The position numbers and the translations under genes are program-made. The notes under the pieces are model-generated. The model searched no databases. It worked only from the letters and a program-made list of their open reading frames with translations, and was not told where the DNA came from. From Wocania_A spongiicola (lineage in GTDB: Bacteria > Bacteroidota > Bacteroidia > Flavobacteriales > Flavobacteriaceae), in NCBI RefSeq assembly GCF_023502325.1, contig NZ_JAMFLZ010000002.1:310001-374000 (forward strand): a DNA stretch of 64,000 nt. The letters run 5' to 3'. The stretch's first letter is position 1, and each line of letters begins with the position of its first letter. Below are positions 51,112 to 58,310 of this stretch, piece after piece.

Positions 51112-51762
51112 ATGGATACAAAACTTTTAGAACATTTAGAAAGTTATTTAACCGAATCGCGTAAAGCACGTTTCGATGCTGTTTTATCGCAGCGCACTAA
51201 ACATTTTACTGTGGCTACTGAAGATGTATATCAGTTGCATAATACTAGTGCTGTAATACGCAGTTGCGATGTATTTGGTATACAGGAGGTTAATATTGTA
51301 GAAGAGCGAAATTCTAAACGTATTGATAGAGAAATTGCTATGGGCGCACAAAAATGGGTTGATGTGAATAGGTTTCACTCTGTAAAAGATTGTTTAAAAG
51401 ATTTAAAGCAGAAAGGGTATCAAATAGTAGCTACTACGCCACATAAAGATGATGGATTACTTGATGCTTTTGATGTCACAAAAAAATCATGCTTTTTCTT
51501 TGGAAGAGAAACTGAAGGATTATCTGAAGAGGTTATAGAACAAGCAGATTGTTTTTTAAAGATTCCTATGGTTGGATTTACTGAAAGTTTAAATATTTCT
51601 GTTTCTGCCGCCATTATTTTGCAGCATGTTACAACAAAGTTAAAACTAACTAATATCGATTGGCAACTAACTAAAGAAGAGATGCTTATTAAACGTTTAG
51701 ATTGGTGTAAAAAAACAATTAAGAGCTACGACGAAATTGTTGAGCGTTTTTATAATCCATAA
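51112..51762 (+). CDS. trmH: tRNA guanosine-2'-O-methyltransferase, TrmH type (SpoU/SPOUT)
   Basis: Methylates the 2'-hydroxyl of G18 in tRNA. I start at ATG 51112, giving 216 residues; a TTG two codons upstream is possible. Motifs of the SPOUT knot are present: NTSAVIRSCDVFGIQEVNIV (motif 1, about 44-63), FFFGRETEGLSEEV (motif 2, near 128) and IPMVGFTESLNISVSAAIIL (motif 3, near 149). A leading ERNSKR region and the C-terminal helix fit TrmH rather than the longer RlmB. Divergent from the sirtuin gene. Confidence 0.9.
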   Translation: MDTKLLEHLESYLTESRKARFDAVLSQRTKHFTVATEDVYQLHNTSAVIRSCDVFGIQEVNIVEERNSKRIDREIAMGAQKWVDVNRFHSVKDCLKDLKQKGYQIVATTPHKDDGLLDAFDVTKKSCFFFGRETEGLSEEVIEQADCFLKIPMVGFTESLNISVSAAIILQHVTTKLKLTNIDWQLTKEEMLIKRLDWCKKTIKSYDEIVERFYNP

Positions 51763-51807
51763 AAGAATGTGTAAATTTAAATCCCTTAATCAGTTAACTG
51801 AAAAAAT

Positions 51808-52335
51808 ATGTATATAGCGCTTTACATCATAATAGGTATTCTTGCAATTATAGTATTGCTCGCTTTAATCTCCCCAAAAACATATGAAGTAAATAGAAGT
51901 ATTTTAATTAATCAACCACTACCAGAAGTTTTTGAATATTTAAAACATATAAAAAACCAAGATCAATGGTCGCCTTGGAAAAAGAAAGACCCAAACATGA
52001 AACAAGAATTTGTGGGTACCGATGGAGAAATAGGTTTTATTTCTAAATGGGAAGGGAATAAAGAGGTTGGAATAGGAGAGCAAGAAATTCTAGGTATTGA
52101 GAAGAATAAGCAAATATCATCAGAATTGCGTTTTTTTAAACCCTGGAAATCGGTGTCTCAGGCGTATATTAAAGTTGATGAAATAGATGCGAACCAAACT
52201 AAAGTAACTTGGGGTTTTACAGGTAATAACCCAATACCTATAAATGTTTTCATGTTGTTTTTTAACTTTGAAAAGTCTGTAGGAAAAGATTTTGATGAAG
52301 GTTTAGAAAGTTTAAAAGAAATTTTAGAAAAGTAG
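51808..52335 (+). CDS. SRPBCC family (START-like) protein with N-terminal membrane anchor
   Basis: A 175-residue protein: one N-terminal hydrophobic helix (residues 3-22) and a ligand-binding SRPBCC barrel with EVNRSILINQPLPEVFEYL at 29-47, WSPWKKKDPN and a final helix KSVGKDFDEGLESLKEIL. Such domains bind hydrophobic ligands; the polyketide cyclase/dehydrase label used in databases says nothing about function. It is followed after five bases by a VOC protein, so the two are in one operon with no known link. Confidence 0.88.
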   Translation: MYIALYIIIGILAIIVLLALISPKTYEVNRSILINQPLPEVFEYLKHIKNQDQWSPWKKKDPNMKQEFVGTDGEIGFISKWEGNKEVGIGEQEILGIEKNKQISSELRFFKPWKSVSQAYIKVDEIDANQTKVTWGFTGNNPIPINVFMLFFNFEKSVGKDFDEGLESLKEILEK

Positions 52336-52340
52336 AAATT

Positions 52341-52733
52341 ATGAAAAAAAATATGGTAGGTTGGTTTGAAATTCCTGTAAGTAATATGGATAGAGCCAAA
52401 GCATTTTACGAAACTGTTTTTAATGTAGAAATATCTGTTCAAGATTTTGGTGGCATCTTAATGGGCTGGTTTCCTTTTGCAGAAGGGAAAGAAGGTGCCA
52501 CAGGGACTTTAATTAAACAAGAATCTTACATACCGAGTCAAGAAGGTACGTTGGTGTATTTTATGAGTGATGATGTACAAAACGAACTGGATAGAGTGGA
52601 ACAAGCTGGCGGAAAAATTTATCAGCCTAAAACCGAAATTTCCCCAGAGTATGGTTTTATGGGTGTTTTTATAGATACTGAAGGTAATCGAGTAGCATTA
52701 CATGCTAACGCAATAAAAAAAGAGGAAGTGTAA
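52341..52733 (+). CDS. VOC superfamily (glyoxalase-like) protein
   Basis: A 130-residue protein with two beta-alpha-beta-beta-beta modules. It opens MVGWFEIPVSNMDRAKAFYE, the typical VOC start, has VYFMSDDVQNELDRVEQAGG in the second module, and ends GYGFMGVFIDTEGNRVALH-like (EYGFMGVFIDTEGNRVALHA) with the metal-ligand Glu or His. The role is not predictable; relatives are stress or dioxygenase-like proteins. The end of the gene overlaps the terminator hairpin at 52717. Confidence 0.88.
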   Translation: MKKNMVGWFEIPVSNMDRAKAFYETVFNVEISVQDFGGILMGWFPFAEGKEGATGTLIKQESYIPSQEGTLVYFMSDDVQNELDRVEQAGGKIYQPKTEISPEYGFMGVFIDTEGNRVALHANAIKKEEV

Positions 52734-52749
52734 CTTGCTTCCTCTTTTT
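52717..52749. terminator. Bidirectional terminator after the VOC gene
   Basis: AAAAAGAGGAAG (52717-52728) pairs with CTTCCTCTTTTT (52738-52749); the left arm is inside the coding end of the VOC gene. It also terminates the convergent gene at 52770. Confidence 0.85.
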
Positions 52750-52769
52750 GTTTTATTTTTAAATGAGTA

Positions 52770-53546
52770 TTACAGACGTTTACTGCGTCCTCTACTCAAT
52801 AGCTTGTATTCCTCGTAACATTCACTAATAGCGTCTAATATTTGCAAATCGTTAGCCGTTTGTATAAAGCCTTTGGAGTAGTTGCATTGGCTTACAATTT
52901 CATCTAAATCTACACGATCAACTTGAAGTAATACGGTTAGCATTTCTCTGTCAAAACGAGAAGCTAAAAGGTTTCTTATTTCGTCATCTTTCTTCATCTT
53001 TTTTAGCTTACGTAATTCATTTGGTTTTTTACCAAACATGCGGTATAAAAAATCGGCAGGATTAAAAATAGAACCTAATATTTTTGTAACAGCTGTAGGT
53101 TTTCCAGCTTCATATCCGGTGCTTGGTAAACCAGAAATACTGTATCTGTAATTGTTGTTAACTGCAGGAACTTGCTTAATGTCAACCTCCAAATATCCTG
53201 TTAATTTTAATTGATTTACAACGACTTCTTCAAGTGCTAAAGCTAATTCTGTTAATTCAATTTTTGAGCTTCCAAACTTTAACCAGTCATTAGTAACCCT
53301 AACTTTAATAGATTTAAAACCTAAATAAGAAAAATGTAATGTATCATTCGCTTTCGCGGAAATTTGAAATTCACCTTTGTTGTTTGTTGTAGTTCCTATA
53401 ACCTGATTGAGGTTAACAATATTTACACTTTCAAGAGGTTTGTCATCAGCAGAATTTATAACTACACCAATTACTTTACTAGCATCTTGTCCAAAACTAA
53501 ATGCAGAGGTTAATATAAAAGTAAATAGGAATAAGTAGTTTTTCAT
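52770..53546 (-). CDS. Carboxypeptidase-regulatory-like domain protein
   Basis: A 258-residue exported protein with signal peptide (ending AFSFGQ at residue 20) and one CarboxypepD_reg-like beta domain (about 24-100, VIGVVINSADDKPLESVNIV and FSYLGFKSIKVRV). It does not continue into a TonB receptor. The remainder is a helical region (KPNELRKLKKMKKDDEIRN) that I cannot place and that recurs as a stand-alone architecture in flavobacteria. The role at the envelope is unknown. Confidence 0.82.
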   Translation of the reverse strand: MKNYLFLFTFILTSAFSFGQDASKVIGVVINSADDKPLESVNIVNLNQVIGTTTNNKGEFQISAKANDTLHFSYLGFKSIKVRVTNDWLKFGSSKIELTELALALEEVVVNQLKLTGYLEVDIKQVPAVNNNYRYSISGLPSTGYEAGKPTAVTKILGSIFNPADFLYRMFGKKPNELRKLKKMKKDDEIRNLLASRFDREMLTVLLQVDRVDLDEIVSQCNYSKGFIQTANDLQILDAISECYEEYKLLSRGRSKRL

Positions 53547-53719
53547 AATGCTAATTCAATAACGCTAATTTAGCTATAAAAGTACTAAACAAAATAGTAA
53601 CAATTGAATAACACTTTTTATTTTGACTAAAAATTAACAAAAACGTTTAATTTTTTGGCAAAACACAATCAAAATTTTAATAAAACCTCGACGATTAACA
53701 TCGATAGACTCTTTTTTAA

Positions 53720-55528
53720 TTAGCGTCTGGAGCGCCTTGGTCTTGAAGCTCCAAAATCACTAGACTTATTTTCTGAACGTCTGCTTGAACTAGACTTTCC
53801 TTCTGAACGCCTTCTATCGCTTCTGTTTCCAGAACCTCCTTTTCTATCACTACGCCTTCCGCCACTTTTTCCATCGCGTCTTCCACCACCACGTCTGTCG
53901 CGTCTTCCACCACCGCCACGGTTTTCAGAAACTTCAACATTTACAAAACGACCTTCATGCTTAAAGTCGGTAAAATGAGCTAGGACTTTCTCTTTTAATT
54001 CGTTTTCAGTATTAAAAAACGAGAAACTGTCCTTAGTTTCCACTTTAAAAACATCATCTCTACCAAGGTTTAATTGCTCTTTAAGGAAGTCTTTTAACTT
54101 CATCCAATCAAAACCATCTTTTCCGCCAACATTAATGAAGTAACGTGTTGAGTTTTTACCACCTCTGCTAAAATCTCTTCCACCCTCTCTATCACTAGAG
54201 CTTTCAGAAACATTTAAGTTTTTAGATTTTTGGTAATAGTTATAAAAACGAGTAAATTCCACTGAAAAGAATTTTTTAATTAACTCATCTTTATCTGTGT
54301 CTACAAATAATTCATTAATATTTGATAAATGTTTATCAATTTCATGATTAACCTCTGTATTATGAATTTTATTAGCAAGCGACATCAACTGTACTTCGCA
54401 AATATCAGCCCCATCAGGAATATCCTTTTTCTCGAATTGCTTTTTAATAATACGCTCAATACTTTTTATTTTACGAACCTCACTTTTAGAAACAATCACC
54501 ATAGAAACACCCGTTTTTCCAGCACGCCCTGTACGACCAGAACGGTGTGTGTAAGTTTCAATTTCGTCTGGTAATTGGTAATTTATAACGTGAGTGATAT
54601 CATCTACATCAATACCACGAGCAGCAACATCTGTTGCCACAAGCGTTTGTATTTGTTTTTTACGAAAAGATGTCATAACCAAATCACGTTGATTCTGACT
54701 TAAGTCTCCATGTAAAGCTCCAGCGCTATAACCATCTTCAATAAGCTGTTCGGCAACTTTTTGTGTATCACGTTTAGTTCTACAGAAAACCACAGAGAAA
54801 ATATCTGGATTGGCATCCGATAACCGTTTTAATGCTTGGTAACGGTCTCTAGCATTAACTAAATAATACTCGTGAGATACTTGACTTGTACTTTCATTTT
54901 TGTTACCAACAGTAATTTCCTGTGGATCATGCATGAATTTTTTAGCAATCGTTGCCACTTCTCTGGGCATAGTTGCAGAAAATAACCAAGTGTTTTTATC
55001 ATCAGGTGTGTGCGATAAGATATCTGTGATATCTTCTTTAAAACCCATGTTTAGCATTTCATCAGCTTCATCCAAAACACTGTATTGTATTTTAGAAATA
55101 TCAACCAAACGTCTGCTAATCATATCTTTCATTCGTCCAGGAGTTGCCACAATAATTTGCGCCCCTCTTTTAACTTCTCTGGCTTGATCTGTAATACTAG
55201 ATCCACCATAAATAGCCACTACGTTAAGCCCTTTACAGTACTTGCCGTATTGCTTCATTTCGTTTGTAATTTGCAAACAAAGTTCGCGAGTAGGCGATAA
55301 AATTAAACCTTGAGTGGTTCTACTATCAATATCTATTTTTTCTAGCATAGGAAAACCAAAGGCTGCTGTTTTACCAGTTCCTGTTTGCGCTAATGCTACT
55401 AAATCGGTTTCCGATTCTAATAAAATTGGGATTGCTTTTTCTTGTACCTCACTAGGTTTTTCAAAACCTAAATCTGTAATTGCGTGCAAAAGGTCGTCAT
55501 TAAGACCTAATTCTTGGAATGTGCTCAT
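53720..55528 (-). CDS. DEAD-box ATP-dependent RNA helicase with DbpA RNA-binding domain and RGG-rich tail
   Basis: Unwinds RNA, probably in ribosome assembly or cold adaptation. The 602-residue protein has the helicase core: AQTGTGKT (47-54), SPTRELCLQ (78-86), DEAD (153-156), SAT near 184 and HRSGRTGRAG near 328. A DbpA/CsdA-type RNA-binding domain follows at about 465-540 and a basic Gly/Arg/Ser tail (545-602). A structured leader precedes it. The 53547-53719 gap downstream is plain AT-rich DNA; an opposite-strand frame over the tail is a shadow. Confidence 0.96.
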   Translation of the reverse strand: MSTFQELGLNDDLLHAITDLGFEKPSEVQEKAIPILLESETDLVALAQTGTGKTAAFGFPMLEKIDIDSRTTQGLILSPTRELCLQITNEMKQYGKYCKGLNVVAIYGGSSITDQAREVKRGAQIIVATPGRMKDMISRRLVDISKIQYSVLDEADEMLNMGFKEDITDILSHTPDDKNTWLFSATMPREVATIAKKFMHDPQEITVGNKNESTSQVSHEYYLVNARDRYQALKRLSDANPDIFSVVFCRTKRDTQKVAEQLIEDGYSAGALHGDLSQNQRDLVMTSFRKKQIQTLVATDVAARGIDVDDITHVINYQLPDEIETYTHRSGRTGRAGKTGVSMVIVSKSEVRKIKSIERIIKKQFEKKDIPDGADICEVQLMSLANKIHNTEVNHEIDKHLSNINELFVDTDKDELIKKFFSVEFTRFYNYYQKSKNLNVSESSSDREGGRDFSRGGKNSTRYFINVGGKDGFDWMKLKDFLKEQLNLGRDDVFKVETKDSFSFFNTENELKEKVLAHFTDFKHEGRFVNVEVSENRGGGGRRDRRGGGRRDGKSGGRRSDRKGGSGNRSDRRRSEGKSSSSRRSENKSSDFGASRPRRSRR

Positions 55529-55558
55529 TCTTGTATAAGTATTCGATTATGTTATGTA

Positions 55559-55648
55559 GTGTTACATAAAGAAGCGAATCGACATACTTAACCTTAAACT
55601 TCTTGTAACACACCCTCTCTCTGAGGAATTTAACTCACTTTCTGAGTT
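55559..55648 (-). promoter_or_regulatory. Structured 5' leader of the DEAD-box helicase gene
   Basis: In the untranslated leader, three hairpins are possible: AACTCA/TGAGTT (55632-55648), CCTC/GAGG (55614-55626) and a long one closing GTGTTAC (55559-55565) with GTAACAC (55605-55611), extended by GAAG/CTTC. The leader between the predicted promoter and the ATG is about 120 bases. The rest of the 55529-55822 gap shows only AT-rich DNA. Confidence 0.5.
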
Positions 55649-55656
55649 TCAAGCGG

Positions 55657-55685
55657 CAAAGATAAGCTTTTATTTGGATTATCAA
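55657..55685 (-). promoter_or_regulatory. Predicted promoter of the DEAD-box helicase gene
   Basis: On the minus strand TTGA (55685-55682), a 17-base spacer and TATCTTTG (55664-55657) fit the -33/-7 pattern, with a one-base mismatch in the -33 element. Confidence 0.55.
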
Positions 55686-55822
55686 TTTTTGGAAGTTTTA
55701 ACACGCTTTCACTACTCAATATTTTTAAAAAAGTATCATTGCAAATGAAAAAAGCACTGTAGTAATTTGTTTAATTCTATTTTGTGCCAAAAAATGCTCA
55801 AGTATAGAAAATAGAATAGAAT

Positions 55823-56179
55823 TTATTCTTCTTTTACCCAAAGCGTATTATCTTCTATACGTTTAAGAGTTTTATTGTTTATAATTTCAAATGAAACATT
55901 GAAATTAAATTTTGATGATTTATTGAATTTGATAATACTTTTGTTTATTACATAAGAGGTTTCATAAACAATATCACCTCCAGTAATAGAAATAGGGCTA
56001 ACATTTGAATCATTAACAAAATTAATAAATAAAGTACAATGTATTTCAGGGTTACCACCATTATCACAATTAGGAATATTATATGTAAACATTCCATTGA
56101 TATCAAAAGGAGAATTATCTTCTTTTGTACAAGAGGTGAAAATTAATATAGAAAATAAAATAAAGATAAAATTTTTCAT
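55823..56179 (-). CDS. Small hypothetical lipoprotein
   Basis: A 118-residue lipoprotein (lipobox FTSC, Cys17). The mature part is beta-rich with two cysteines (NCDNGGNPEIHC) that could form a disulfide. No family recognised. It lies 54 bases after the M48 protease gene on the same strand and may be its co-transcribed tail. No further gene or clear terminator follows before the helicase promoter at 55657-55685. Confidence 0.7.
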   Translation of the reverse strand: MKNFIFILFSILIFTSCTKEDNSPFDINGMFTYNIPNCDNGGNPEIHCTLFINFVNDSNVSPISITGGDIVYETSYVINKSIIKFNKSSKFNFNVSFEIINNKTLKRIEDNTLWVKEE

Positions 56180-56233
56180 AATACAAATAGTATTTATTTG
56201 TAGATGAATATTATAACAAAAGGTTGCGTCAAA

Positions 56234-57466
56234 TTATTTCCTCAAATTTCCAATTCGTTCTAACAAAGTAGGGTGCGAATAATGCATAAAAACATAAGCA
56301 GGGTGAGGTGTTAAATTACTTAAACTATTCTTTGATAATTTTTTTAGAGAAGTAATTAAAGGTTCTGCTTTATAGGTGTTTTTAGCATAATCATCGGCTT
56401 GGTATTCAAACTTTCTGGAAAATACATTCATAATCAATCCCGTAATTTCAGAAATAGGAGAGTAGAGTAACCCGAAAGCAATTAAACCAATATGGAAGCT
56501 AGGTATGTCAACTCCAAGGGCATTTGATAAAAGTGGGTTAGAAATGAATAATGATAAAATGTAAAGTGTTAACCCAGTTAATAAAATTGAAGCAAACAGA
56601 TTAAAAATAATATGTTTCTTTTTATAGTGGCCTACTTCATGTGCTAAAACTGCAACAATTTCATCATCATCTAAATCGTTTATCAAAGTATCATAAAGGG
56701 TTACGCGTTTTTCACTTCCAAAACCAGAAAAATAAGCGTTGGCTTTAGTGCTACGTTTAGAACCGTCTATTACAAAAATCTTATCAAGCTTAAATCCTAC
56801 GGTTTGGGCATATTCAGAAATGTTGTCACGTAGACTTCCAGTTTCTAAAGGCGTTTGTTTGTTAAATAAAGGCACAATAAGTTTAGAGTAAAACATATTC
56901 ATAAACAAGGTAAAAAGGGCAACTAACCCCCAAGCATATAACCAAAAATTTGCTCCAGTAGCTTGATAAAACCAAATGATTAAAGCTAAAATCCCACCAC
57001 CAATAAGCACCATCATTAGCCAACCTTTTATCTTATCAAGAAAAAATGTTTTAACAGTTGTTTTATTAAAGCCAAACTTTTCTTCAATAACAAACGTGCT
57101 GTAATAAGAGAAAGGAGTAGTTAATATATCGCTGCCAATCATAATAATGCCGAAGAAAATTAAAGCTATTAGAATAGGGTTGTCACTATAATTTCTAGCT
57201 ATATTATCAACAAATTCAAACCCATCAAAAAACAAAAAACCTAAGGTTAAAAGAATAGAAAATGAAGAGGTGATTAGCCCGAATTTGTAATTTGTGGCTT
57301 TATAATTTTGAGACTTTTTATATTCTGCATCATCATAAACATCTTGTAAATCTTTTGGAAGAGCATCATTAAAATGTTTAGCATTTAATGTATTCAAAAC
57401 CTTGTCAACTATAAAATTGATTATAATGATACCGATGATAATATAAAAAAGTGTATTTGCTGTCAT
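56234..57466 (-). CDS. M48 family zinc metallopeptidase, Ste24 type
   Basis: A 410-residue inner-membrane protease with about seven membrane helices and the zinc motif HEVGH at 276-280, with the third ligand in the EYQADDYA segment near 352. KRSTKANAYFSGFGSEKRV near 237-255 is the conserved loop of this family. Eukaryotic Ste24 trims prenylated proteins; bacterial members probably clear misfolded membrane proteins. It starts five bases after an RNA methyltransferase gene, so it is the second gene of that operon. Confidence 0.95.
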   Translation of the reverse strand: MTANTLFYIIIGIIIINFIVDKVLNTLNAKHFNDALPKDLQDVYDDAEYKKSQNYKATNYKFGLITSSFSILLTLGFLFFDGFEFVDNIARNYSDNPILIALIFFGIIMIGSDILTTPFSYYSTFVIEEKFGFNKTTVKTFFLDKIKGWLMMVLIGGGILALIIWFYQATGANFWLYAWGLVALFTLFMNMFYSKLIVPLFNKQTPLETGSLRDNISEYAQTVGFKLDKIFVIDGSKRSTKANAYFSGFGSEKRVTLYDTLINDLDDDEIVAVLAHEVGHYKKKHIIFNLFASILLTGLTLYILSLFISNPLLSNALGVDIPSFHIGLIAFGLLYSPISEITGLIMNVFSRKFEYQADDYAKNTYKAEPLITSLKKLSKNSLSNLTPHPAYVFMHYSHPTLLERIGNLRK

Positions 57467-57471
57467 ATGTT

Positions 57472-58272
57472 TTATTTAAAACGACGTTGTCGTTTGGCCT
57501 CAAAAATAAGAATTCCTGCCGCAACTGATACATTCATAGAATCTATTTCTCCCTGCATTGGGATAATAATATTTTGCGTCGAATTATTCAGCCAATCATT
57601 GCTTAATCCAGTAGCTTCAGTACCAACAACAATAGCTGTTGGTTTAGCAAAATCTTGTGTGTCATATTCTACTGAAGCTTTTAAAGCGGCGCAGTAAATA
57701 GAAATGTTTTTAGCTTTTAAAAAGCTAATAATTTCTGCTGTGGTTCCTGTAGCTATTTTATTTGTAAAAACACAACCAACACTAGATCTTATGATATTAG
57801 GGTTGTACAAATCGGTTTTTGGATTTGCAATAATTACAGCATCAACATTGGCAGCATCGGCAGTTCGTAAAATAGCGCCGATGTTACCTGGTTTTTCAGG
57901 AGCTTCTACTACTAAAATTAAAGGTGTTTCAGTTTTAATAGCTAAATTATCTATACTACTTGCCTTAGTTTTTGCAACAGCTAAAATACCTTCAGTAGTA
58001 TCCCGATAAGCCAGTTTTTGGTATACTTCTTTAGAAATCTCAATAATGCTTGCTGGTTGATTTATTAAGTCGTTTACCTGATCTAAAGAAAATAATTCAG
58101 GATAGAACAAAATGGTTTCTATTTCATATCCCCCTTTTAAAGCTAAAGAAATTTCGCGTTTGCCCTCAATTAAAAATAACCCAGTTTTTTTGCGTTCGCG
58201 CGACTTATCTTTTAATTGAGTAAGTTGTCGAATAATTTGGTTTTGTATACTGGTTATTGACTTTGTAGGCAA
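57472..58272 (-). CDS. TrmH family (SpoU) RNA methyltransferase
   Basis: 2'-O-methylates a ribose in rRNA or tRNA. The 266-residue protein has an N-terminal RNA-binding domain (about 1-95, with RERKKTGLFLIEGKREI) and a SPOUT domain with EAPEKPGNIGAILRTADAAN near 122, VGTEATGLSNDW near 216 and IIPMQGEIDSMNVSVAAGIL near 236. This layout is of the RlmB/TsnR-like group; the exact target cannot be given. It leads the unit with the M48 protease and is divergent from the T9SS protein gene. Confidence 0.92.
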   Translation of the reverse strand: MPTKSITSIQNQIIRQLTQLKDKSRERKKTGLFLIEGKREISLALKGGYEIETILFYPELFSLDQVNDLINQPASIIEISKEVYQKLAYRDTTEGILAVAKTKASSIDNLAIKTETPLILVVEAPEKPGNIGAILRTADAANVDAVIIANPKTDLYNPNIIRSSVGCVFTNKIATGTTAEIISFLKAKNISIYCAALKASVEYDTQDFAKPTAIVVGTEATGLSNDWLNNSTQNIIIPMQGEIDSMNVSVAAGILIFEAKRQRRFK

Positions 58273-58310
58273 TTGTTTACTAATTTTGTTTCTGCAAATT
58301 TACTACAAAT

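Noticed and set aside
53716..53940. Open frame rich in Val, Glu and Asp over the end of the helicase gene
   Set aside because: It is an out-of-frame reading of the Gly/Arg-rich tail on the same strand; no start signal and no independent composition.
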